A stretch of 23,954 nt of DNA from positions 1 to 23,954 of the IMG/VR virus record IMGVR_UViG_3300009418_001801; one strand, written 5' to 3'. Below are positions 5,931 through 15,713 of this stretch, piece by piece. The translations under genes and the position numbers were made by a program. The notes under the pieces are model-generated. The model saw only the letters and a list, made by a program, of their open reading frames with translations. It did no database searches and had not been told where the DNA came from. The first letter of the stretch is position 1; the number at the start of each line of letters is the position of its first letter. This DNA comes from a virus.

Positions 5931-7400
5931 TTATCTCCTTAAAATTTGTAATTCTTTTTCTAGTTGTATTCTTTTAATTGTAGCATCCTGTAACTCACGT
6001 TGATATTTAAGAACAGGGTCGTTACTTGATATACGAAGAAACTTGTTATTGTTTTCAGTATATATATCTAACCCTCCCAGTATTCTTAAGTCTGTGTAGT
6101 CGTTGCCTTCATACATTTTCCTGTCATCCGTGTACGTTTTGTAATAGGAAGAAAGGTCTACTTGCTTTGAGGTCATCACTTGTGCGGCTACTATACTAGT
6201 AGTAGCTAAACTTTTTTCTACACTCTCTATCTTAGCACTAACCTGTGCCTGTATATCCTGTACAGATATCTCTACTACTGGTGCCTCCTCTTCTACCTCA
6301 GCCTCTGCTACTCCGGGGGTATCTAAGGACGACTCCACTTCAGGTTCTTCAGTGGTTTCCTCCACCTTGGCAGTGGTAGCTTCTTCAGGTTCGTTTTCCA
6401 CGACCTGCTCGGTCTCCATAATTTCTGGTGCAACTTCTTCTGGTTCATTAGGTTCCTCCTCTACTGGTTCTTCTACTATCTCTGGTCCACCCCATACTTC
6501 AAGTATCTCTACCTCTTCAAACTCTTCTTCTAGTTCTTCAAATGTTTCTTCTATTATTGCTATAGCTTGGGTTTCTTCTAAGTAGACTTCTTCAAATACT
6601 TCTATTTCAACTGGTATTAATTCTGGTAAAGGTACTACTGTCTCAAATACAGGTTCTTCAAATAATTCTTCCCACTCTATAAACTCTTCTATTACTTCTT
6701 CTATCTCTTCTATAACTTCTGGTTGTATAACTACGTTATCATATGTCATAGTTAACTTAGCCCCAAGCAAGTTAGGTCCACCTAAGTTGGTACCATACGT
6801 AGCATGTCCCAGGTCTACTCCTTCCCATCCCCAGTAAAATTGGCTACTACCCGTGCCTGTGTATGTAACAGTATCAGAGTACTTGTATGCATTACTGTTA
6901 TACCCTGCATCATTGTTACGCACTTGGTTTACAGTAGACAAGACATTGCCATTAGCATCTAGGATACTAACAGTAGTAGTGTATGTATCTTGTCCCGGCT
7001 TAGCTTGACCACACTGCCAGTTGGACCCTTGATACTCACAGTTCTGTACTATGGTAGTAGAGTTAAGGGTAACCCCATTGTCTAGCTTATCTTGGTTAGT
7101 AGTGTCTTCTCCTGTAGTTATGTTAAGTAAGGAACCGGTAACATTAATGCCACCAGTCCCTGTTGTTTCTAGTTCTTGTCCCCAATCTCTTATACTACCT
7201 GTTGTATTGAATCCATTGGTAGTAATATTAGGGATAGATGTATCTACGTTCTGATAGTTACTAGCGTTATTGCTACCATTGGGTAGCAAGTTACCTGTGG
7301 TTATGTCTTCTGCAAAACATGCCCAACCTAACACTAAGAACCCTATGATAGCATACGTCCAGTTCATTAGGTGATATACCCATTCCCTAGGTAGCTTCAT
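5931..7400 (-). CDS. Exported protein with beta-rich domain, long polyglutamate region and helical tail
   Basis: I cannot name this 489-aa protein but its layout is clear. Residues 13-30 form a signal peptide or anchor (YAIIGFLVLGWACFA, likely cut before ED). Residues 31-226 are Thr/Asn/Gly-rich and look like beta-sandwich material, with a likely disulfide pair (C121, C130) and a WGWEGVD...GGPNLLGAKL motif (190-216). Residues 227-377 are extremely acidic, dominated by Glu with Val, Pro and Ile. The C-terminus (380-489) is helical, ending in a charged coiled coil. It overlaps the upstream exported protein by ATGA and has GGAG 7 nt before the start. An envelope role during lysis or at the cell surface is inferred from the signal peptide and the holin-like neighbours. 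Confidence 0.82.
   Translation of the reverse strand: MKLPREWVYHLMNWTYAIIGFLVLGWACFAEDITTGNLLPNGSNNASNYQNVDTSIPNITTNGFNTTGSIRDWGQELETTGTGGINVTGSLLNITTGEDTTNQDKLDNGVTLNSTTIVQNCEYQGSNWQCGQAKPGQDTYTTTVSILDANGNVLSTVNQVRNNDAGYNSNAYKYSDTVTYTGTGSSQFYWGWEGVDLGHATYGTNLGGPNLLGAKLTMTYDNVVIQPEVIEEIEEVIEEFIEWEELFEEPVFETVVPLPELIPVEIEVFEEVYLEETQAIAIIEETFEELEEEFEEVEILEVWGGPEIVEEPVEEEPNEPEEVAPEIMETEQVVENEPEEATTAKVEETTEEPEVESSLDTPGVAEAEVEEEAPVVEISVQDIQAQVSAKIESVEKSLATTSIVAAQVMTSKQVDLSSYYKTYTDDRKMYEGNDYTDLRILGGLDIYTENNNKFLRISSNDPVLKYQRELQDATIKRIQLEKELQILRR
6270..6722 (-). repeat. Low-complexity GAA/GAG tract coding the polyglutamate region
   Basis: About 450 bp code for the Glu-rich residues 227-377 of the exported 489-aa protein. 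The + strand reads as a long pyrimidine-rich tract with many TTC, CTT and TCT triplets. The repeats are imperfect, so the protein composition is conserved rather than a single DNA unit. Reading frames on the other strand here are Ser-rich shadows, not genes. Confidence 0.8.
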
Positions 7401-8044
7401 TTATCATCTCCATACAACTCGTAGTCTGTATCTACTCTTTTTTCTATACTAACTTTTTGAAGTCTTGCATCAATATTAGCTCTACGTTTTAAGTTCTTAA
7501 TGTATCTTGTATAATCTGGTCTTTCCACGTCATACTTTTTCCACTGTGCTGTGGCATCCTTTCCTATCTTTCCTTCAAACGGGCAAGGCGTACCTGCGTG
7601 TTCCATGGCAGAGAAGACTCGGTCATCTTGGCATAGCATTGCTATACTAGCTACTCTCATATTAAAATCATAGAGTAGTTTACTCAGTTTCATTCTCTCG
7701 CAGTTTCTATCTGTGAAATATGTACCTCCAGATACACCTATACCTGTTACTTGAACACCACCACTGACTCCAACGATACATAAGTCCTGAGAGTATGAGC
7801 TCATACTAGGAGCAGTTGCTGTTCCTACAGGGATTGTCTTTTGATTTGTACTATTTGTTGTAGCATTGGTAGTGTTATTAGTTGTGGTATTTGTTTGTCC
7901 ATCGTTATTATTAGTAGTAGTAGATGTGTAACCACCACTAATAGAAGTATTAGAGCCACTAGTATTTGTTTGGTTAGACGTAGAGTTATCCGTAGCATGC
8001 ACACTGCATGTCAACAGAAATAAAAATAATACTAAGTGTTTCAT
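7397..8044 (-). CDS. Exported protein with Asn/Thr/Ser-rich linker and cysteine-containing domain
   Basis: This 215-aa protein is not recognised by family. Residues 1-17 are a signal peptide (LVLFLFLL core, likely cut after VHA); an LLTC sequence (11-13 region) is a poor lipobox, so a lipoprotein is possible but less likely. Residues 18-70 are a low-complexity Asn/Thr/Ser linker. The C-terminal domain has four cysteines (C89, C115, C138, C154), which could form disulfides in the periplasm, and two GVSGG stretches (92-107). The tail is basic. AGGAGG precedes the ATG, and it overlaps the 489-aa gene by ATGA, so the two exported proteins are likely made together and may act together. A spanin-like role is a guess. 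Confidence 0.8.
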   Translation of the reverse strand: MKHLVLFLFLLTCSVHATDNSTSNQTNTSGSNTSISGGYTSTTTNNNDGQTNTTTNNTTNATTNSTNQKTIPVGTATAPSMSSYSQDLCIVGVSGGVQVTGIGVSGGTYFTDRNCERMKLSKLLYDFNMRVASIAMLCQDDRVFSAMEHAGTPCPFEGKIGKDATAQWKKYDVERPDYTRYIKNLKRRANIDARLQKVSIEKRVDTDYELYGDDK

Positions 8045-8052
8045 AGTTCCTC

Positions 8053-8238
8053 CTATTTACCCAATAATTTCTTAGCTTCAGTCATGAACTCAGTCCACTC
8101 TTCTTGAGTAACTTTGTCATCAGCCCACATCTCAGTAAAAACTTCTACAGTTTTCTTAAGCTGTGCATACTTACCTTTGAATAAATAACCTGCTATTGAC
8201 ATAGCACCAGTTAGTATCCATGGAATATATTCTGTCAT
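8053..8238 (-). CDS. Small membrane protein, holin-like
   Basis: This 61-aa protein has one hydrophobic segment at residues 6-20 (PWILTGAMSIAGYLF), followed by a charged, helical domain (21-61). Size and position directly after the largest ejection protein, at the head of the lysis and exported genes, suit a holin or accessory membrane protein. GGGAGG at about 8245-8250 overlaps the preceding stop region and sits 6 nt before the ATG. There is no family-specific motif, so the role is inference. Confidence 0.65.
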   Translation of the reverse strand: MTEYIPWILTGAMSIAGYLFKGKYAQLKKTVEVFTEMWADDKVTQEEWTEFMTEAKKLLGK

Positions 8239-8249
8239 ATCATACCTCC

Positions 8250-11200
8250 CTATTTAAATTTGTCTCTGTAAGCCTCAACATTTCTTTCTAGTTCTTTGTT
8301 AATATTTGTACCAGGGAAGTTTCTTCTATCTGCCTCAGTCTTATCTCTAGTATCTCTATATCTTTTCATTGTAGATTTCTTATCTAATCCAGCTGACTCT
8401 ATTATTTCATAAGCTTCTTCTAGGTCTCCAGCATCTAGTGCTCTGAATATACTGAACTCGGCTCTCTTCCTACTATAAGATGTGTGTTTAGACTGAGCAT
8501 CTAGTGAGTATTTCATAATTCTATTCCTAGATTCATTAGGAGTTTCAAACCCTAACATCTTAAGTAAGCCTCCACCTAGTGCACTCTGTCCCATCTCATC
8601 ATAGTTAAAGACTAAGCTACCTCCGTAACTACTCATAAGTTTTCCTGTTTGAGTTATGTTGTATCCTTGTCTTATATTCTGTGCAAATCGTGGAAGAAGA
8701 TAGTTCATACCTCTGTCTATATCTCCTTTAAAGAAAGATGTACTTGCTTTGTATAATCTAGTTGGATATATACCAAACAAGTTATCAGTATCTATCAGAC
8801 TAAAGATATTACCTGGTCCCATTCTACCTTCCATAGATACTCCTAGTCCCATAGGTATACCACCAGATAAGATATCCATAAATGGATTATCTTTCTCCAT
8901 CATCTGAGCCTTAGGCGAATACCCAAACACTGTTCTAGTTAGTAGGTCTAGTTCGTTTGAGCCTGGCATACTGAACACACCACCTAGTGCAATGAATGCT
9001 CCAGATATTTTAGCAAAGTCTTCATACTGTTCAGCTAAAGTTACTCCTCTACCCTTAGGTCTTTGTGCAAAAGATTTGTACACAAACATAGTTTCTTTTT
9101 GTACCCATGTTTTAAACTGTAGGATAGGAGCAAGTGCCGGGTTATTAAACTGGAATGGTACGTTACTCTTGTCATACGTAAAGTTAGTTTCTCTTACAAA
9201 TGCTTTAGCAAATTCATCTTTAACATTAGCATCAGTTAATGGTTTACCTAGTCTTCTAGACTGGTGGAATAAAGTTCTTTCTCCCGGTTGTAGTACATCA
9301 TCTATCAGAGCAATATCAGATTTCTCTAAGCTTAATCCTGCTCTGTCTACTTTCTTTATAATTCTTTTACTTAAATTTTCTGCCATGTCATGAGATGCAA
9401 TGTAAGATAAAACTCTAGCATATTTATCCATCCCGTTGAATGCTATCATAGACATGTCTTTAAGTTTCCTAGCCTGTTCTCTTAAATTAAGACCTGTAAT
9501 ACTTTTAGTTCTACCTAGTTTAAGAGAGTCTCTTAGTATGTCATCTACTCTACCATCCATCACATTTAAATGTAAATTTAAATCTCTGAGTCCTTGACCA
9601 TACTTAGCAAACGCTGCCGTCCCTTCTTTCATTGCAGGTCTAGCTTGTCTAACTGCTTTAATAAATGGTTTAAATCCTAGCCTAGGTATCACGTTCATAC
9701 CCAAAATACTAAGCTGTAATAGGGAAGTAGCAAAGTTAAATCCTAAAGAGGTAAATGAACCTACAGAAGTAATAGCTCCAGTTATTGCTCTAAGACTATC
9801 ACTACCTTGTTTGATACCTAGCTTAGTAAAAGCTTCTGCTACTACTGGAATTTTCTGAGCTATATTTATACCACTATTTACTATGTCATTTATTTGTTCT
9901 TCTAGTTTAAAAATTCTTCTGTCTAACAGGATGTCTCCATAGTCTTTAAAGTACTTAGCTCCGGCTGTATCTCCTCGTTCATTTAAGAACTTAATAGCAT
10001 TCTCTATATCTGTCCCCATCTCTCCCATCTCTGCATACTTGTATGACCCGTATGCATATCTATCCATAGAGTCTTCAAATTTAAATCCTTCTGTATATAT
10101 CTTTTTATTACGTACCTTAGTAGCATTAAACATTACATCTACTAGGTGTTGCTTACCTATAACTTTACCATCTGCTTTTGCAGCTCTTATCTGAGCTACT
10201 GTCATGTCTGCAGTTTCAAGTAAAGCATCTGTAAACTCAGCAGGTGCAAAGGCATCTAACGTAGGATGTGCAGGTGTTATCATTATCTTGTCCTGCTCTC
10301 CAAAAGAAGCCAAGTTCTTTTCTATGTAGGCTTGTGCAGCTTCTTTGTTAGCTACGTTAGCTACCAATTTATTCTTTACAAATACATCTATAGCTCCGTC
10401 TGCTACCATTGGAGTATATCCAGGTAGATAACTTATTAGTTTCTGTACTGGTACTCCATCTGCTACTCTTCTTAAATTAGTTTTAACAATTGTTTTGTTA
10501 TTATGTATACGTATTTTATTATAAGTTCTATAGTTAGCACTTAATAATTCTGCTACATCAGGAGTAGCTTTAGCTAATTTAAGTTTTACTAATTCTTCTA
10601 AGTTAGCTATATCTCCTGCTGTTAGGTCTTTACCTATCTTTTGTTTTTCTCTTAGCACCATATCTGTTATGTCATCTTGTAATCTAAAAGCAGGACTTTC
10701 TACCTGACCAATGTATTTAGTTCCATGTTTTTCTTTTAACCTTCTGGATACCATAGCAAAACTATCTGACTCAGCATTTATCTTAGCATAAGACCCGTCT
10801 ACATCTACAGATTTAGGATGTAACATAGCTTTAACTTTGTTAACCTGGTCAGAGATACTATGAGCTATCCTAAGAAAGACAGGATTGTTGTAACGTCTAG
10901 CCATTTCTAATGCAGAGTCTACTGGGTCTTTCAAGAAACCATCTGCTATTGTATTCCTTGTACCTGTAGCATCCGTAATTTTTGGACCACCTGTGCCATC
11001 AGTACCTTGGTTACCTCCAGGCGGCACACCTCCCCCATCAGATGGGTCTGCTAGTCCTTTAGTCTCTTGTTTTACTTTAACTGCACTGTCTTCTACTACA
11101 TCAACAGTTGGTTTACTCATCTGAGGGTTCTCTATAGTACTAAGTATTTTCTTTAACCTTAGTCCACTTAATGGTCCCTCTAATTGTATCAAGCTATGTA

Positions 11201-14200
11201 AGTATTTCTTAGCTCCTTTGTCTCCGTACGCACCTCTTATTGCATAGTATAGTTTAGTTTCAACAGCAAAGCCTTTGTTAAGACTAGCTGCTATTCTATT
11301 AAAATCATCTGGATTAGCCATAAGGTGTGCCATAAACTGACGTTCTAATTTGTTTTGTATTGCTTTGTCTCCAGCTGCTACTGCATCATTCCAACTTTGC
11401 TTAAATGGTACTATAGCAAAGTTTTCTATCCAGTCTGTCATGTCGGATTTAATACCTTGGTATAAAGTAGTTTCTATTAAGGGTAAGTTCTCTTTAATAA
11501 ATGCTTCATCTAAGTTATTAAAATTAATTTGATTAAGAGTAACACTGTCTTCACTGTTTAGTTTTTTCAGAATCTTTTGAAGATTCTCTGTTAACTCTGT
11601 GTCCATATCTTCGCCATACTGGTCTGTCTTGTAGTCTTTTTCTCCATACTTTTTACTTTTATCTTTCTTAAGCCTACCTTTTCTTAGTGAACCGGCTTCA
11701 TATGCATTCTTCTTAGCCTGGTTTCTTATTCCGGCAAAGAACTGTTCCTGTTTAATTGGTAGAGATATATTCTCTATCTTGGCTGCAGCCTCTCCCATGG
11801 TTAATAGCTCTTCCATATTAGAACGGCTTAGATTAAAGTGGTCTTCCACTTCTTTACTATTCTTCATAATACGTTCTAACACTTCAACTATCTCATCTGT
11901 TAGTTCTCTTTCTCTTGCAATCTCGTTTCCATTAACATCATCAAAACTTTTGTATGAGTTTTCCATAGCTTTCATCTTGTTCTTTAATCTTCTGTACATA
12001 CCTTTACCAGGTTTAATACCGTACATGTTAGCTAGTCCTGCCTCTTTAATAATTTCAGTTAACTCATTTAACTCAATAGTTTGTTGCTTTGTCATAGGAG
12101 CATCTTCTAAACTGTCCTTACTTATACCCCTTAGTCTTCGTTTTAACATAGTCTCTGATATGTAATTACCATCCAGACTACCATGTGTTTGACCAGATAG
12201 TTCATTATCTATAGTCTGCTTTATGGCGGTTACAAGTTGTTTACTTCTAGGTTTAGCCTTTAGTTTTTCTGCTGGAGGTAAAGCATCATACTCTTTAACA
12301 CTTACAGTATCATCCAGTACACTCTTTATTCCACTTTCAATAGATTCCAATTGTTCTACTTCATTAACCTCAATACGTTTTAAGTTCTCATTGTTCTTGG
12401 ATATAACTACATCATCACTTTCTTGCCCTATTAGTTTCTTAACTGTCTTAGTATTCAGTGGTCTTTCTTTGTGTACTCTAGCCATGTTAGTCTTATGTCC
12501 TTTGACATAAGCAGTCAGGTTATCCGCTCCTTTCTTAAATGGGATAACAGCAAATCTAGGTAGGTAAGGTACTCCTTCCCTCATTGCTTTAGGAATCTCC
12601 ATTACCATTAAGTTACTGTTTACCATAAATCCATCAGGACCTACCAATATACCCTTGCCTCCATAGTTAGCATTTATTTTATCTATAGCAAGTTCAAGAG
12701 ACATTGCATCATCTTCATCTAATAATCTTTGTATTCTTTCCAGATGCCCTCTCTTTGTTTTAGTTATTGTTTCTCCAATCTCTACTCCACCAGCTTTATA
12801 CAATCGTTCACTATAGCTCTGCCCATCAGTACCTTTTGCAAATTCATTAGCTTCAACTACTACATCCCCTGCTTCTTCTAGCTCTTTAGGATTAGATTGT
12901 ACTGCTTCTTTACGGGTAGTCTTACTTGTATACTCTAAATGTTTCCCAGCATCATCTTGTAAATTTTTCATGCTCTGTAACTTGCCTGCATACCAAGAAT
13001 CATATGGAGTTTTTGTTATTCTTTCCTTCTTCTTCTTGCCGGGTGCTGCTGCATATTTAGGTAGCCTTCTACTACCATTTATATAACCATCTATAACAGT
13101 CATAACTTGATACTCTCTGTTAATAGCCACGTTATTTAATTCTATAGCTGTGTCTACAATTTTCTTAGCATCTTCAGCTGGTACGTTTGCTTTAATACTT
13201 TTGTATAACAAAGAATCAACTTCTTTACCAGTTGGCATACGTTTAAATTTACCAAGGTTATGGTATCCATGTATCCTACCAGATTGTGTTAAGAATTTAT
13301 CAAAGTGATTGATATTATCAAATACTTGCCTAGCTCTGTTAAACCTAGTCATATAATTTACATACAGAGAATCTGTTAACTCATCAATAACATCTTCTTG
13401 TAGGTTAGCCTGTTGTATCTTAGCATCTATACCACCCGGTTGTTTGCCAGGTTTGACCTTAGCTACTATTGGGTCAGGTAAACCCCCCGGAGGTAGCTTC
13501 TTAATCTTAGATTTATCAACAGAAGCCCTAAGTTCTTCTAGTTCATCCCGTAGGTCTGCTTGTTTTTGTGGCTTTTTTCTTTTTATTATTTCTTTAATTG
13601 CATCTTTCTTGGTAAGCTTTGCATACTTTTTAGCATCACTTAGTTTGAATACATTCTCTTCACCAAACTGTCCAGATAATATATTCTCTTCAATTACTTT
13701 AGCTATACTTCTATCAGTTGTTTTACCAGTAAGACTGTTGGCTATATAGGTATCAAAGTTAACTGCTGATTTCCCGGATAACCCTACTTGAACAGAAATC
13801 ATTTTTGCAACATTACGGTTGGTTACCCCTTGAAAGTACTTAGTATCTTTAACTATGTCTATTCTACTGTCGGATACTCGTTTGTTTGGTTTAACTTTGT
13901 ATTTCTTAGGAGCTCTGACACTCTTAAGTTCTGCTTCTCTAGCTTTAATAGCTTTCTTTCTTTTGTTACTTATCTTGTAGGTAACAGGTTCATTAATCTT
14001 TCTTGGGTCTAACTCAGTAGGTAATTCTTCTCCAGCTTTACTAGCCTTAGCCAATGCTTGTTGTAATTTCTTAAGGTCGTTGTCACTGTATTTTAATACT
14101 TTCTTTTTTGTATCAATTGCTTTTGTTCGCTTAGCAGCGAACACTTGTCCACCATACTTCTGGTAGATAGGGTCATCAGCTCTTCCTCTTGCCAACTTAC

Positions 14201-15701
14201 CTAGCTCGTTACCGTCCAGAGCTAACATCTCTTTTAAATCTAAATCAGTTCTCTTTTGTATATTAGCAACCATCTTAGGAGTAATGCCTTTCTTATCAAA
14301 TGCATTAATATAACCTTGAGCTTCTCCTGCAGATACCCCAGTACCCTCTATGAATTCTTTGGCTCCTTTCTTACCCAGTTTTTTGTTTAACTTTTGTAAT
14401 CCTTTCTTGTCTGACTCAGCTATAACTATAGCAGCTTCTTCCGGAGCTTCTTTCTGTAATACTTTCTTACTAGGTTTCTCTGTTTTTACTTTAGTTTCTA
14501 TTTGTTCTTTTAAAGCGGTGTTATTATCTAGTACATCATTAATAGCTGCGTTTTCTATATCACTAATAGTTTCCCCAGCTTGTTTTTCTTTGAACAATAT
14601 ATCTAACTCGTCATTAGTTGCAAAGATTTGTTCTCCATCTTTAGACAGTATTACTCCATCATCTGTTTTAATAGGAGGTTGATACACCTCATCTCCACTA
14701 GACTTAATGTTAGAACGGTACATAGATTTCACGTTAGCTTCTTTTCTAAATGCAATCGCATCTAGTTCTGCCACTTTTTCTCTAAGCTTACCTATATCAT
14801 CTAGTACTTCTTCTCCTGCTTGTACAGGACTTTTGCCCTTAAAATAATCTATTTTATTATCAGCAAATTTACCTTGTATGTTAGCTACATTACTAGCTCT
14901 AGTGTGGTCACGTTGTACATTTACGTGGTCTATTTGTTGGTCAGCTTCTAGTCTTCCTCGTATAGTTCCTTCCACGTCATCTATTTCTGCTTTAAGTTTT
15001 TCCGTTGTTGTAGCTTCTCTTTCATCTAGTCTTGTTTTACGTTTCTTTAATGATTTGTGATTACGTACTACTCGTTGGATACCAGCAAAAGCACCTTCTC
15101 CTATTGCTGTGTAGAGTAAAGCGTCTTTTAATCCTTCAGCTCCTTCTAAGTGTTTATCTGTAGCTGCCCATAGTCCAGCTTCCATAGCTACCCTACTACC
15201 AAATTCAAATTGTTTACTTGCTATGGCTTGTTCAAGAGTAGAACCCAGTCTATAAGCACCTGGTACCTTGGCTGTGGCATTAGCCACGCCAGGAATTTCA
15301 CTAATAACTTCTCCTGCTCTTTTGGTTACGTTGCTTAGTCCTACTTGGAATCTAGGGGCAACAGCAAATGCTAACCTATTATAACTAGCTAAGGGAATAA
15401 AGGTTCCTAATAAATAGGATAGACCTTCTGTAGATAACATACTATCAGGAGATTGTCCTGCATGATGCAGAGTTAAACCATGAGTAAATGCACCAGCTAA
15501 ATCTGATTCAATCTCTACCTCAGGAGCTGTAGAAAACTTAGTAGCCTGACTGGCTAACAAGTGGTCCAGTGGGTCTACGTCAACTAGTGTGCTTACATAC
15601 TCTCTGGGATTTATGTCAAAGCTAGCCTCAACTTCTATCTGGTCTTCTTCAACATCTTCCGGTGTTACATATCCTGGTGTTGTAAATTTATCTTCTGCCA
15701 T
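8250..15701 (-). CDS. Giant internal virion (DNA ejection) protein, T7 gp16 position
   Basis: This 2483-aa protein is probably packed in the capsid and ejected with the DNA to build the channel across the cell envelope. Its place after the 425- and 764-aa proteins matches T7 gp16, though it is nearly twice as long. Residues 1-60 include SQATKFS (51-57), shared with the upstream protein. About 200-1540 is highly charged and Lys/Glu-rich, with Pro/Gly breaks near 735-750. A Gly-rich linker lies near 1545-1580. The last 900 residues include a hydrophobic stretch near 1975-2005 (VGSFTSLGFNFATSLLQLSI). A conserved-looking C-terminal region (about 2180-2350, with ETNFTYDKSN and PILQFKTW) resembles the end domains of large polyvalent phage proteins. 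I see no convincing lytic transglycosylase motif. GGGAG sits 8 nt before the ATG. Confidence 0.85.
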   Translation of the reverse strand: MAEDKFTTPGYVTPEDVEEDQIEVEASFDINPREYVSTLVDVDPLDHLLASQATKFSTAPEVEIESDLAGAFTHGLTLHHAGQSPDSMLSTEGLSYLLGTFIPLASYNRLAFAVAPRFQVGLSNVTKRAGEVISEIPGVANATAKVPGAYRLGSTLEQAIASKQFEFGSRVAMEAGLWAATDKHLEGAEGLKDALLYTAIGEGAFAGIQRVVRNHKSLKKRKTRLDEREATTTEKLKAEIDDVEGTIRGRLEADQQIDHVNVQRDHTRASNVANIQGKFADNKIDYFKGKSPVQAGEEVLDDIGKLREKVAELDAIAFRKEANVKSMYRSNIKSSGDEVYQPPIKTDDGVILSKDGEQIFATNDELDILFKEKQAGETISDIENAAINDVLDNNTALKEQIETKVKTEKPSKKVLQKEAPEEAAIVIAESDKKGLQKLNKKLGKKGAKEFIEGTGVSAGEAQGYINAFDKKGITPKMVANIQKRTDLDLKEMLALDGNELGKLARGRADDPIYQKYGGQVFAAKRTKAIDTKKKVLKYSDNDLKKLQQALAKASKAGEELPTELDPRKINEPVTYKISNKRKKAIKAREAELKSVRAPKKYKVKPNKRVSDSRIDIVKDTKYFQGVTNRNVAKMISVQVGLSGKSAVNFDTYIANSLTGKTTDRSIAKVIEENILSGQFGEENVFKLSDAKKYAKLTKKDAIKEIIKRKKPQKQADLRDELEELRASVDKSKIKKLPPGGLPDPIVAKVKPGKQPGGIDAKIQQANLQEDVIDELTDSLYVNYMTRFNRARQVFDNINHFDKFLTQSGRIHGYHNLGKFKRMPTGKEVDSLLYKSIKANVPAEDAKKIVDTAIELNNVAINREYQVMTVIDGYINGSRRLPKYAAAPGKKKKERITKTPYDSWYAGKLQSMKNLQDDAGKHLEYTSKTTRKEAVQSNPKELEEAGDVVVEANEFAKGTDGQSYSERLYKAGGVEIGETITKTKRGHLERIQRLLDEDDAMSLELAIDKINANYGGKGILVGPDGFMVNSNLMVMEIPKAMREGVPYLPRFAVIPFKKGADNLTAYVKGHKTNMARVHKERPLNTKTVKKLIGQESDDVVISKNNENLKRIEVNEVEQLESIESGIKSVLDDTVSVKEYDALPPAEKLKAKPRSKQLVTAIKQTIDNELSGQTHGSLDGNYISETMLKRRLRGISKDSLEDAPMTKQQTIELNELTEIIKEAGLANMYGIKPGKGMYRRLKNKMKAMENSYKSFDDVNGNEIARERELTDEIVEVLERIMKNSKEVEDHFNLSRSNMEELLTMGEAAAKIENISLPIKQEQFFAGIRNQAKKNAYEAGSLRKGRLKKDKSKKYGEKDYKTDQYGEDMDTELTENLQKILKKLNSEDSVTLNQINFNNLDEAFIKENLPLIETTLYQGIKSDMTDWIENFAIVPFKQSWNDAVAAGDKAIQNKLERQFMAHLMANPDDFNRIAASLNKGFAVETKLYYAIRGAYGDKGAKKYLHSLIQLEGPLSGLRLKKILSTIENPQMSKPTVDVVEDSAVKVKQETKGLADPSDGGGVPPGGNQGTDGTGGPKITDATGTRNTIADGFLKDPVDSALEMARRYNNPVFLRIAHSISDQVNKVKAMLHPKSVDVDGSYAKINAESDSFAMVSRRLKEKHGTKYIGQVESPAFRLQDDITDMVLREKQKIGKDLTAGDIANLEELVKLKLAKATPDVAELLSANYRTYNKIRIHNNKTIVKTNLRRVADGVPVQKLISYLPGYTPMVADGAIDVFVKNKLVANVANKEAAQAYIEKNLASFGEQDKIMITPAHPTLDAFAPAEFTDALLETADMTVAQIRAAKADGKVIGKQHLVDVMFNATKVRNKKIYTEGFKFEDSMDRYAYGSYKYAEMGEMGTDIENAIKFLNERGDTAGAKYFKDYGDILLDRRIFKLEEQINDIVNSGINIAQKIPVVAEAFTKLGIKQGSDSLRAITGAITSVGSFTSLGFNFATSLLQLSILGMNVIPRLGFKPFIKAVRQARPAMKEGTAAFAKYGQGLRDLNLHLNVMDGRVDDILRDSLKLGRTKSITGLNLREQARKLKDMSMIAFNGMDKYARVLSYIASHDMAENLSKRIIKKVDRAGLSLEKSDIALIDDVLQPGERTLFHQSRRLGKPLTDANVKDEFAKAFVRETNFTYDKSNVPFQFNNPALAPILQFKTWVQKETMFVYKSFAQRPKGRGVTLAEQYEDFAKISGAFIALGGVFSMPGSNELDLLTRTVFGYSPKAQMMEKDNPFMDILSGGIPMGLGVSMEGRMGPGNIFSLIDTDNLFGIYPTRLYKASTSFFKGDIDRGMNYLLPRFAQNIRQGYNITQTGKLMSSYGGSLVFNYDEMGQSALGGGLLKMLGFETPNESRNRIMKYSLDAQSKHTSYSRKRAEFSIFRALDAGDLEEAYEIIESAGLDKKSTMKRYRDTRDKTEADRRNFPGTNINKELERNVEAYRDKFK

Positions 15702-15713
15702 GTGGCGTGCTCC

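Noticed and set aside
6352-6585. Ser-rich + strand frame opposite the polyglutamate region.
   Set aside because: It is the antisense shadow of GAA/GAG codons (TTC/TCT/CTC), with no ribosome site and no independent signal.
8992-9393. Long + strand frame (133 codons) inside the giant gene.
   Set aside because: Antisense to a continuous 2483-codon gene, no ribosome site, and atypical composition for this phage.
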